A stretch of DNA of 37,456 nucleotides, from contig PJAB01000150.1 of NCBI GenBank assembly GCA_002887195.1, positions 1-37,456 of the forward strand, given 5' to 3'. Below, piece after piece: positions 25,407 to 35,600 of the stretch. The notes beneath the pieces were generated by a model that saw only the letters and a list, made by a program, of their open reading frames with translations, did no database searches and was not told the origin of the DNA. Position 1 is the stretch's first letter. Every line of letters begins with the position of its first letter. The position numbers and the translations under genes were made by a program. The stretch is from Chrysochromulina parva. Lineage: Eukaryota > Haptophyta > Prymnesiales > Chrysochromulinaceae.

Positions 25407-26030
25407 ACCGTGCAGGTGCTCAAGAGCTCTTGCCACCTGGAGCACGACGCCCGCCGCGTCGGCTTCCGAATACAGACCGCCTTCGCAGATGCGGTCGAAG
25501 ACCTCGCCGCCCTTGACAAGTTCTAGCACGAGCGCCCAGGCGTTGGGAAGCTCGAACTCGTCCACAAGGCTCACGATGTGCCGATGACGGCCAGCCACTC
25601 GCATCACATTCATCTCACGCTCGAGCGCCGCCTTGTCGCTGTTTTTCTTGTCGACTAGTTTAATGGCGCGCACGACGCCCGTCGCCTTCTCCGTCGCCTC
25701 CTTGACCACCGCAAAGGCACCTTCACCGAGCGTCCTGCCCATCGTGTAGAGATCGCTGTGAGCACCAGACCCTGCCGTCTTGGACGAGCCGTCGAAGAGG
25801 CTCAGGCTCTCAGCTGGGTGCCGCTGCCGCCGGTCGAGCTCGAGACTTGCAAGACCGCATCCCGTCGCAGCCACCGCGCCACGTCGTAGGAGCGCTGAAG
25901 ATAGCCTGCCGAGATGTCGGCGATGCATACGGGCTCGCCGGGGCGTCGAGCCAAGGCGACAAACATGCCTGTGGAAAATGTTTGGTCCTGTTTCGTCAAC
26001 CCTCGAACACTTTATTCGCGCCAAAGACAT
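24336..26030 (-). CDS. Calcium-dependent protein kinase (CDPK)
   Basis: This 564-residue protein has the plant/alveolate CDPK layout. The kinase domain (about 94-355) shows LGEGAFAVVKEA, Lys124 in RAIKLVDKK, HRDLKPEN (213-220), DFG (236-238) and APE (261-263). A junction region follows, then four EF-hands: loops at 429-440 (DLDGSGTIELEE), 463-474 (degenerate, Leu at position 3), 498-509 (DQDGNGTIDQQE) and 537-548 (DTDGNGKITFEE). Ca2+ binding should release the junction from the kinase, so it phosphorylates Ser/Thr substrates in response to Ca2+. There is no MGxxxS myristoylation start. Instead, from an in-frame Met35 (25928) the sequence MHRRHLGRLSSALLRRGAVA looks like a mitochondrial presequence. 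The start at 26030 is the first ATG and may not be the one used. Confidence 0.92.
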
Positions 26031-26536
26031 GCGTTCCTAATCACGCGGTCCGTCGGCGTTTGGGCTTCGGTTCCGCACTGGGTGGCCTGTTGCTCTTCTG
26101 AGTCGGCCGACGTTCAGACTTTAGTCGCGGTAACTATGCCGGTATGTTCTATGTACCCGCGTATGCCGTGCTGCGTTATTTCTGCGTTATACGATAGGCC
26201 GGGCGAAACGAAATCGAGGCGCCACCCCGTCCACAAGAGCTCCATGTCGGTCAATTGATGTCGGTGTCCGCTCCAAGCCAAGTCCCACGACCACAGACAT
26301 CCGCGCCGCACAGCGCGCCTCGTCCATGCACCTGCTCCTGAGAGCGCTTTCGGCCTCCCGCATGCCGCATGCCACACAGACCAGCCCGCTCCAAGCTGCT
26401 ATTGGGCACCATTCCCCATCCGCAACGCAACGGCACGCCTCGCGCCGCGGCCACGACCTCATCGTGCCCCCCCCTCCCCCCGCCCTACCTGCCCTACCCG
26501 CCCTACCCGTCGCGCTGGTCGCCTCGCGCGGCGCGC
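26031..26536. other. Intergenic region between CDPK and ARMC2-like genes
   Basis: This holds the CDPK promoter and the ARMC2-like 3' UTR, both genes being on the minus strand. The first part (26040-26240) has lower G+C than the flanking genes. A C-rich run and repeats of ccctaccc/cgccctac lie at about 26467-26510. Only short frames without features were seen. Confidence 0.5.
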
Positions 26537-29302
26537 TTAGCGGACCGGTAACATCTCGTACTCGTCGACGAGCGCCGCCTCGTACTCGTCCCCCTCATCA
26601 GCAAAGGCGCCCTCCTCGCCGAAGGCGCCGTTGGCGCCGTCGTCGGCCGTAGGCAGACGGCCCACGAGCTCGAGTAGCAAGGAGGCCGCCTGTGGCCACT
26701 CGGCGAGCAGCGGCGCCGAATCGGCAGCGAAGCGCCACGCGGCTGGCCTCGGCTCCACAAGCCGTGCGCGCAGCTCACAGGTGAGCGTCGTGTCGAGCGG
26801 GTTCACGCTCACGCCGCAACAGAGGTTGCACAGCGTCTTGGCCGCGAGCAGTGCCGCGCCGACGTCGGAGGCGATCGCCTCGGCGGCTGCGGCCTCGTCC
26901 ACGGGGACCGGCGGTGCGGACGAGAGAAGGTACAGGAGCAGTCCGGCGAGCTTGGCGGCTCCACCGACCTCGATCAGGGCTGCTCGCATGGGTGGGTCCG
27001 CCGCCAGGTTGATGAGCGCGCCGCACGCGGCTTCGGCGACGTGTGACGACGAGTGGTCGAGTAGCAGCAGCAGCGCTTCATGCACGCGCACTCGACAGAT
27101 CGTGTGACGCGCTTCGGGCAGTCGCGACAGGTTGCCGAGCGCGCGTGCGGCCTCCACCTGCCCCTCGGCGTTCGGGAATGTGAGCGCGGGCACCAACGCC
27201 ATGCACAGCGTCTCATGGCTTCGCAGCAGCACGGAGCCGTCCACGAGGTAATAGGAGAGGTTGGTCACCGCCGAGACGACATTCAGATGAAGCTCGTCAT
27301 CACCCGCCACCCGCGTGCCTTGAAGCAGCCGAAGCAGCGCGAGCGACGCGGGCGCGGTGGCGATGCGCTCGCCAATGTGCGGCGAGATCGCGAGGTGCGC
27401 GATCAGGCGCACGAGCTTCACGAGCACGTCGAGCAGCTCTGCCGCTTCGCCGCCGCTGCCGCTGCTGCCCACGTCCCCCCCCTCGCCGCCCTCGCCGCAG
27501 TCGCCTTCGCTGCCGACGCCCTCGGTGCCGCCGGCGGGCCTCTCGGCATGCTTGCCGCCCTCGACATCGCCTCGCCCGCCACTCGGACCCTCGCGGTTCG
27601 TCGCGCCGTCGCGAGCGTCTGCGGCCGCCGGGTCGATCCCTGCGGCAAGCTCCCGCGTGCTCGCGTCGTCCCGAGCACCTCCCGCCGCCGCGTCGTGATG
27701 AGCGCTCGCCTGCGCGCCCATGGATCGTTCGTGGACGGAGGCAGCGTGTCCGCGGCTCGTGCGCGCGAGGAGCTCCTCCGCGTGGCTCTCGAGCAGCCCG
27801 AGCAGCCGCGGCAGCGCGAGCCTCGCGATAGCCTCGCGGTTGGGCGGGTGCGCTGCCGAGAGGTTGCCCAAGATGAAGCACAGCCGGATCAGCAGCGGCC
27901 GGTCCTGCGAGTGCAGCGCGAGCGCCTGCAGCAGCGCGTCCAGGTGCTCCTCGCGCGCGTCCAGCCGCTGCCGTACGTCCTCGTGCAGAGACAACTTCGC
28001 TAGCACCCGCGACACGTTGAGACAGAGCTCGGCATGATGCGGTGCCGCGCGCAGGAGGGCGCAGAGCTCCTCGACGCAGCTCGTCGACACGAATTGCTTG
28101 CGGCTGGAGCCCGAGACCGCGACGTTGCGCAGCGTGGCCGTGAGCTGCACCAGCAGGTGCGCCGGCCGCACGCTCGCCTCCTTGGCCGCCGCCGCGCTGC
28201 CGCCGGGGCGCGGCGTGGGCGGCGCCGCCAGCATCTGATCCGTCTGTTGCTTGACCGCCTGCGAGAGGATGCCGACGGCATGGAGCTGCACGAGCGCCTT
28301 TTGGTTGCTTGCGTCGGCCGAGACGTTCTTGAGCGCACCCGCCGCGAACACCATCGCCTCGCTCCCTTTGGCGTCCCCTTGGCTCAGCACCGCGAGCAGC
28401 AGCGGGAGCAACCCCAGCTCTCGAAACCGGCGGTCGTTACTTTCCGATTTCGAAAGGCGGAAGAGGAGCTTGCATGCGCCGAGCTGGGCGGAGCGGTCGG
28501 CGCGCGCCCCCAGGATCAGCCGGCACAGGCGCAGCAGCAGCGGCCCCTCGCGCCGGTCCATCAGCCCACCCGCCGCCGCGAGGATGCACTTCCGTCGAGC
28601 AGCCAGCTCCTCGCCAAACACTGGAGGCACACCGGCTGGGCCCGCGGAGCTCGCGGGCTCGCGCAGCCGTTCCCAGAGGGCGTCGCAGGAGCGCAGCAGC
28701 GGCTCGAGCGCCGCATCCGGCCGCAGCTCCGCCAGTAGCCCCTGCGTCTCCGCCCACCATGCCTGCTGCTCCACTGGCATGATGTTCTCGTCCGCTCCCG
28801 CAGGGCCGATCGCAGGCGGCGGCGGCAGCGCGGCGGCAGGTGCGCCGGCGGGCGCCCCTGGCACGGGCGGCGGCGGCGGCAAGACCGCGGCCGCGGCACC
28901 GCTGCTGCTGCTGCCGCCACGGCCGCCGCCGCCGCTGCTGCTGCTGTTGCTGCTGCTCACCGAGGGCGCTCCCGCTGCCGGATACGGCAAGGAGGATGGC
29001 AGCGACGCATCGAGAGAGAACACCTCGGCACCGCCGTACATGCTCGTCGGCCGTGGAACTGGGGCCATGGATGTACCAAAGAGCTCACGGTTGATGTGGA
29101 ACGAGGAGGTCGGACGGTTTGCGAGCTCTGCGGCACTCACGCCGCCGCCGACGTTGCCGCTGATGGATCCGCTGTTGTGGAAGAGGCTGCGAGATGAGTT
29201 GGCCGGCGTGAACGGGCGCGACGGCTCAGCGAGCGATGCGCGCGCCTCGCGGCGCGCGTTGGCCGCCGACGACCGGGACGCCTCGGCCATGGCACTTCGC
29301 AT
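26537..29302 (-). CDS. ARMC2: ARMC2-like armadillo-repeat protein
   Basis: From the ATG at 29302 (or 29290) the protein has 921 residues. The frame remains open upstream to 29716, but that part reads as non-coding. The N-terminus has SRPFTPANSSRSLF and RPTSSFHINRELF, motifs I associate with ARMC2. After Ser/Gly/Pro linkers come armadillo repeats from about residue 220 to the end: ACKLLFRLSKSES, AAGALKNVSADASN, LTATLRNVAVSGSS, LNVSRVLAKLSLHED, IRLCFILGNLSAAHPPN, then DVLVKLVRLIAHLAISPHIG, VVSAVTNLSYYLVD, AARALGNLSRLPEA and ACGALINLAADPP. The last blocks follow vertebrate ARMC2 in order. ARMC2 is needed for axonemal assembly (radial spoke 3 delivery), so the gene implies a flagellate cell. The acidic loop between repeats (Gly/Glu-rich, about 27440-27720) is an insertion relative to a compact ARM array. 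Confidence 0.78.
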   Translation of the reverse strand: MRSAMAEASRSSAANARREARASLAEPSRPFTPANSSRSLFHNSGSISGNVGGGVSAAELANRPTSSFHINRELFGTSMAPVPRPTSMYGGAEVFSLDASLPSSLPYPAAGAPSVSSSNSSSSGGGGRGGSSSSGAAAAVLPPPPPVPGAPAGAPAAALPPPPAIGPAGADENIMPVEQQAWWAETQGLLAELRPDAALEPLLRSCDALWERLREPASSAGPAGVPPVFGEELAARRKCILAAAGGLMDRREGPLLLRLCRLILGARADRSAQLGACKLLFRLSKSESNDRRFRELGLLPLLLAVLSQGDAKGSEAMVFAAGALKNVSADASNQKALVQLHAVGILSQAVKQQTDQMLAAPPTPRPGGSAAAAKEASVRPAHLLVQLTATLRNVAVSGSSRKQFVSTSCVEELCALLRAAPHHAELCLNVSRVLAKLSLHEDVRQRLDAREEHLDALLQALALHSQDRPLLIRLCFILGNLSAAHPPNREAIARLALPRLLGLLESHAEELLARTSRGHAASVHERSMGAQASAHHDAAAGGARDDASTRELAAGIDPAAADARDGATNREGPSGGRGDVEGGKHAERPAGGTEGVGSEGDCGEGGEGGDVGSSGSGGEAAELLDVLVKLVRLIAHLAISPHIGERIATAPASLALLRLLQGTRVAGDDELHLNVVSAVTNLSYYLVDGSVLLRSHETLCMALVPALTFPNAEGQVEAARALGNLSRLPEARHTICRVRVHEALLLLLDHSSSHVAEAACGALINLAADPPMRAALIEVGGAAKLAGLLLYLLSSAPPVPVDEAAAAEAIASDVGAALLAAKTLCNLCCGVSVNPLDTTLTCELRARLVEPRPAAWRFAADSAPLLAEWPQAASLLLELVGRLPTADDGANGAFGEEGAFADEGDEYEAALVDEYEMLPVR

Positions 29303-29624
29303 TACTCTCGACACGGTTGGCGAGTTCCTTTCCACAGGCCCAACGGCCGAAGGGCCAAGTTCATGGAGACAGAGAATCCTTGGAACACGCACACATAGGA
29401 TTCCTAGAGACAGAACCGGGAGTTTGGAGGTTTTGAGATGACAGCGTCCGCAAGTACCGTAGTCCCAATCGGGAAAGTTCTTGGGACGCTCGGCAAACCT
29501 GCACGCGGTCGAAGCGCGCGCTTTCTGTCGCGGTCTTGTCCGCGATCTTGGGGGCGCGTTGCGGAGTCTAGCGACCGGCGACGCTGCCATCAAGGCGGCC
29601 ATCGTATCCCGCCGGAAACGCTGC
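29303..29624. other. Divergent intergenic region
   Basis: This is the shared upstream region of the ARMC2-like gene (-) and the giant GTPase gene (+). Both flanking frames remain open into it (to 29716 on minus, from 29481 on plus) but without ATGs or motifs that support coding. No CTTGA tandem is present here. Confidence 0.45.
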
Positions 29625-32600
29625 ATGATGCATCGGCCGCCGCCCACCGCCCCTGGCGCACACGACGCCGGCATTGAGTACGGCGAGATCACTGCGGATA
29701 TCGCGTCAGATAACATGGCAGCTCACATCGCCGCCATGGCGGATGACATGCCGCCGCCGCCGCCGGCTGGGAGGCTCGCTGGTCAATCATCTAGTTTGAC
29801 CTCCTATCAGCGCGAGCAGGTGGAGGCAATTGCACGAGAGGAGGCGGCAGCTCACATCGCGGCAGATAACACGAACCAAGAGATGTGGGGCAACGCCCGG
29901 CACGGACAGCGCCACGGACAGCAGGCACCCAACCCCGTGACGATCCAGGAGCGAATGCTCACACAGCGCGCTGGAAGCTTTGAACGTGCATCCCGGCGCA
30001 AGTCGGAACATGCGGCAGCCGACAAAATCGCCAAACATATCTGCACTGCGGAAACAAACCACCGGGAGAGATGCCGAGCCGACCTCGAGAAGCGAGATGA
30101 GCTCACCCTTATCGTTCAGCAAGCAACGGGGGATGCGCAAGCCGCCATCCTGGCTCCGACCGCCCCGCAGCTCGAAGTATTAGCGCTCATCGAGGGCCTT
30201 CTTGATGACGCTGCGGGGTCGCGTGTGAGGAACCCCGATTCAGTACTTTGGAATAGCATCAACCAGCGGCTCAGCGTAGCCGGCCTGAAGGCCGGTAGGG
30301 CCAGTGCTGGCCGATGCGGCTCACCCCTTCACGCATTGAGCGCTGCTCTTGGACCCGACGGCGATCTGTCAACTTCTTTCGCGCATCGAGAGCTTGCACG
30401 CCGAATCGCAGACAAGCTTGACTCGGTGGTGCAGGAGGGGCCCCAACGCATAGGAGACGTGAATATTCTCGACCTCGTCACTTGGGGTCGGTTGCCCGAC
30501 GCCGTCGTTGATGACAGCGAGATCGAGCCCAAGAATTGGCAGGCGCTCTCCGCATATATCCGCGACGATGAAGACCTTGACCAAGTTGGGGCGGACTGGC
30601 TCATCTTGGCGCTCGCATGCCTTGTGCTCGGCCGCAAAATCCTCGTGTACAGCGCCTGTTTCAACGTTGCCGTTCGCTTCACACCCGAAGATACTGATGG
30701 GGCACGCTTTGTGCCCGCCGCACAGCTTCCACCAAGCGCTCAGTGGATCCGATTGACCATGCTCAACGGCCAGTTCTACACTCCCATGGAGGCGGTCCCC
30801 ACTCGTGCTGATGGGCTGCTGGCTAAGCTTGACGAGATGGCCTCGCTCATGGACAAGCAGCTCAAGAGCCAGGCCGCAGGGCTGCCGGCTGTGATGCTCC
30901 TCGGCCTAACTGGTGTTGGCAAGAGCACGATGATGCACATCCTCTCCGGCAATCAGATGTATGCATGCATCTGCCCCACCAGCGTCTTGCCACTGCGGTT
31001 ACCATGATGCTGACGCCCGCAATACGATGATGCACATGCAGGTATCTGTTTGACAACGGCACCAACAAGTACGTCAGCGTGAAGGACGAGCAGATTCAAG
31101 GCTCGAAGATTGGACTCACAACCAACTCAGAGACTAAGATGGCGAACGCAATCCGGATCGAGGTACCGTTTTCGGATCCGACGTGGCTCCTTATTGACAC
31201 GCCAGGCTTTGGAGACACAGAGGGTCCAATGGACAACATTGTCAGCGCTGTGTCGATTGCCAAGGTGCTGCGCGCTCGCCTGAAAACACCGCCAGCCTGT
31301 CCAGTCGCCAACCGCCGGTGTACTCACAGCCGCTTGTCCCTTCGACGCAGGTCACGTGCATGTGCTCCTCCCTTCGAGTCATTATGCTCATCAATCAGAG
31401 CGACATTGTGAACGCGAGGATGACCGCATTTGTCGACCTGGGTAAGACGATCTCGAAATTGTTTGCCGACTTCGAGACAGCGTCTAAATCACTCACGATC
31501 TGGGTGCCCAAGAAGTACACGGATAATGAGGTCGACGAAAAGCGCCTCACGAAAATGCTCGCCAAGGCTCACAAAGACAAGAAGAACGAGGAGGCTCAGA
31601 GATTGCTCGGGTTGCTGCTACAGCAGCTCGATGTTGAGCCTCTTCGCGTCGTCAAGTATTCAGAAGAGGGCGGCGGATCGGATGACGACAGCGACTCCGA
31701 TGCCGAGATGGTCGAGAAGCCCAACCCGGGCTCCGCCTCTGACGTCACGAGCCCCGCGAGCGGCGCGTCGCCGCCGCCAAAGCGTGCGCGGACCGACGAC
31801 GAGGAAGATCTGAGTGGCGAAGAGGAGATCACGATGAAGAAGGTCACGTTCGACGTCAGTAAGCTCCTGCGCCAGCTCGACCACATGAAAGCGCTCGATC
31901 GGCCTTCGGAGCAGGTCTTGCTTCCCCTCTCGAGCGAGTCGCAAGAGCATCTGCGAGAGGTGGCACGTGAGGTGCGAGACCGCTGCGAAGCTGCTGTTGA
32001 GTTGCCTGACTTTGAGACGATTGCCAAGGGATTTGAGTTGCTCTCTCGCATCATCGAGCGACTGCGGGAGGCGGAGCCCGGTGCGACCGACCCACGTCGC
32101 GCGACAATGGTCAGAGACGTCAAGGAGGCGACGAAGATCGTCATCGCGCAATATGTGCTAGCGAAAGACAAAGTCAAGGCGCGCATCGAGGAGCAGTTGA
32201 AGCTGCGCATGGAACGCCTCGGCAATGCACTGAGTGAGACGAACTTGAGCAGCCAACTGGATCAAGAGGCGCTTCACGCCTTTTCGTGGGCTCGCCGCTG
32301 CCTCGGAGCCGCTAAACAGATCGAAACGTACGTCGAGAGCCTTCCAACGGAAGAGTCGCTTCAGTTACGCCTTGAACTTCTGCTCAGTGGGCTATGCGAT
32401 CAAACGATCAAGCTCGAGGTATCGGACCCAGCCTTCAAGGTGACCCTCATTAAGCTTGGTCAAGTGTGCTCGTACTTCCAGACCGATGCGACTGACAGCA
32501 TCTTTGCTGCTGTCGGAAAAGAAGCGGGAGAGTGGCGGCTGACTGTGCTCAAGGCTCTCATCGAAAAGATGGCGTCGCTAAAAGAGGATGTGAGCAACAT

Positions 32601-35600
32601 CATTAGCCTTGGCTACCGGGACGTCGAGGCCGCAATAGCTCGTTCCATCGCGCAGCACGACGACAGTTTCCCGAGGTCTGCGTTCGTCGCCGAGGAGGCG
32701 GACAATGCGGCCGCTTTTCACTTTGATCAGGCGGGAGAAAAGCTTCGAATCATGCGGGAGGCGCAGCAGCGCCTCAGCCCATTGGCGCCGGAGCTCACTG
32801 GCATGCTCGAGAGCACCTGCGAATGCATTCTTGCACGGCTCGATGCCTACCTTCAATGCGTGATCCAAGCGGCCGCCGGTGCCACCGTACAGCTCTCGAC
32901 TCCGCAGCTCATTGAGCTGACGACTCATCTCGCCGCTCTGAGCAAGGCACGAAGCTCGTTCAAGCTCCGCATTCACTTTGAGCCGTCTGAGACGTCTGCA
33001 ACTACTGGTGTCGAGATCATGGACGCTTCGACTCTGGCCGCAGATGACTCGTGGGTCGCTCTGCCTCCGCTTGGCACGAATGCACTGGACATGCGCTACC
33101 GGAATGGTATTGATTGCATCGTCGCGTGGCATGCCCGCGTGTTGGAACCTGTGCTCGAGGATGTTAAGAAGGCGGAAACGTACTCGTCAGACGCTGACTG
33201 TGTGAGCCGAATCTGCGCGCACCGCGCAGCGCTCGAGGTTGCGAAGCATCTCTTCCTCCTCGGGTCCAACTCTCGCACGGGCATCGAGTCCAAGGTGGCA
33301 GAGGCCATTCAGGGTGCGACCGCGGGCCGGCAGAAGGATCTTGAGCATAAGATTCACGGCGAGCTCGAGCGGTACACGAAGGAGGCGATCAGTGAGGTGC
33401 AAGACCTCGATAACGGCCGATGCTCGTACGCCGACTTCCGTAAGAAGCTGACACTGCTCGAGGCCGCAGCGTGGTGGGATGCTCTTGCGCAAGAAGCCAC
33501 GATCGGCAAGGCACTCGATGCCATGTGGCGTGCCTTTCACGACCGGGAGGTTCGCCTCGTGTCAGGGGCCGAGAGCATTGAGAGTCTCCTGCGCAGTGGC
33601 CGCCACGAGGCCGCAGCGGCCAAGTTCCGCAAGCTCAGTGAGATGAGCCCACTGTGGTCAATCGGGGGTGCCGGCACTGAGCCGAATGGCAAGGCGCACG
33701 AGGCCAAGGATCTCTTCGACACGTGCGTAGCTAGCATTCAACAGGTGCTTGCATCGAAGATTCTCGCCGTCCAACAGAACTTGCTTCGCGAAGGCTCCTG
33801 GGCCGCATCCGATCCACCCCGTGTCGACAAGGCTGTCTTGGACAACCTCAAGCGCGCCGATCAGTTTGTCGATCTAACGACACACATGGAAGCTCTCGGG
33901 GACTGTCTTCAAGTTGGAGAGCTGCTGCATGCAGGCTCTCTGTGCAAGAGCAGGGTCGAGAGCGAGTTCCGCGACATGAAGGCCCGTGTTGAGGAGCTGG
34001 CCAATGCCATAGCCAAGGGGTCGAGGGAGCGCCTCGAGACGGCATGGGCGCGCGCCAAGGACGTGTATGAGGTGCTGCGTGTGCTCTACAGCAAGGCCGC
34101 CTATCCCGCGCTCTTCCAGATGCTCTACGAGCATGTTGAGGGCGACTTTCCGGATTTCGTGCAGATCGAGACTGCCTTCTATCGGAGCCTCAAGATGGCG
34201 AGCCAGAACTTTCCGAGGCTGAAGCTCACTGACCAGTCAGTGCTTACTCAGACGCTGAAGGAATTTGAGGGCGTGCTGCCCGCGACGGACGTGATGGTAG
34301 CAGGGCTCAAGAAGGACTTCGACACGCGTCACGAGGCGATGGCGGCGCGTCACTCCGATAACATCGACAAGAACAAGACGGACATATGCAACGACTTCCT
34401 CAAGCACACGTACACCTCCTCGACGTACCGAAAGATGCAGGATCTCTACCGCGGCCCTGGCGAAGACTCGCACGAGTTCGCCGAGGCGTGCCAAGAGCTT
34501 CAGGGCAGCCTCGAAAGACTTGTGAAGGAGATGAGCACGGGGATTCTCATCTTCAAGCTGACCGCGACGAATCATTCCGAAGCGCTCGGCAGTTTCCCTC
34601 TCGTCGAGCGCATCGTCGCACCGTGGAACTTCTTGCAGGCCGCGCTCATCACCCAGCACAGCACGTTCCTCGAGAGGTTTTATAGCAACATGGTAGAGAA
34701 GGAGCCTGGCACAGTGCCACCGGCACCGTTCGTCCTCAAAGAGTCACTCGAGCAGGTGGTAGCGCTGATGGTTGCCAGCCTCAAAGATTCGCTCGAGCCA
34801 CTGGTCAGTCAGTTCTGCCAGAATCATCTCGAGACGGCCGCAGCTGGCATTCAACAGATCGACATGGTGATCGAGCAACTGCGCTCAGCCCCGGAACTGT
34901 ACGAGAATGCTCGTCACTTGATCGATGAGGTGAGAAATCGGCAGAAGGCACACCTGGAGTCCCTCAAGTCAGACAGCTCTACGGCCACAGATGGTAAGAA
35001 TCTGAAGGCATGGCTCTCGAACCGAGCGGGCCTCCTGCGGCAGCTTGATGCGCTGCAGCGGAAAGGGAACATGCAAGCCGAGTACGAAGCCACATCAGAC
35101 GCCGTTATCTTACAGATCAGGGGAGACTTCAAGGCGAGGCTTGCGCCTGTGCTCGATGGCCACCTCTGGCGCAACATGAAGAAGGACGAGCTCGAGTCCG
35201 CACAGTCTGCTGTCTCGGCATATCAGCGCATCCTTAGTGATTTGCCGGCAGGCACTCAGGATCTCGCGATCAGCGAGGACGACCTGAAAGAAGTCAATGT
35301 GCGGATTCAGGTGAAGAAGCGCAGCTTCGTCGTGGTCAATTTCGAGTCCAAGGAGCCATCTGAACAGGCAAGCATCATCTCGGACCACCTGGCCATGCCA
35401 ACCGAGTACTCAGACTTCGTCGAAAGATATCGAGCCGGATACAAGAAGGTTAGCGAAGACGCGTATCAGATCATGATGAACAAGCCAGTCACGGCGTGGG
35501 CACCTCGTGAGCTCAGCCGCGTAATGATTCGGATGCGCAGCTACGTACAATATGACACCTTCGACACCGCAGGCCCTGCCGATCTTGAGCCATATCATAA

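Noticed and set aside
26031..26536. Small frames between CDPK and ARMC2-like genes
   Set aside because: Short, overlapping on both strands, no start context or motif; treated as intergenic.
29303..29716. Upstream extension of the ARMC2-like protein by 138 residues
   Set aside because: The extension is Arg/Cys/Pro-rich without motifs, overlaps the opposite gene's start, and the ARMC2-like motifs begin only after Met at 29302/29290.
31265..31350. Frameshift or pseudogene in the giant GTPase
   Set aside because: The frame change between the G3 motif and the next strand is explained by an 86-nt GT-AG intron, as is the earlier one at 30959-31041.
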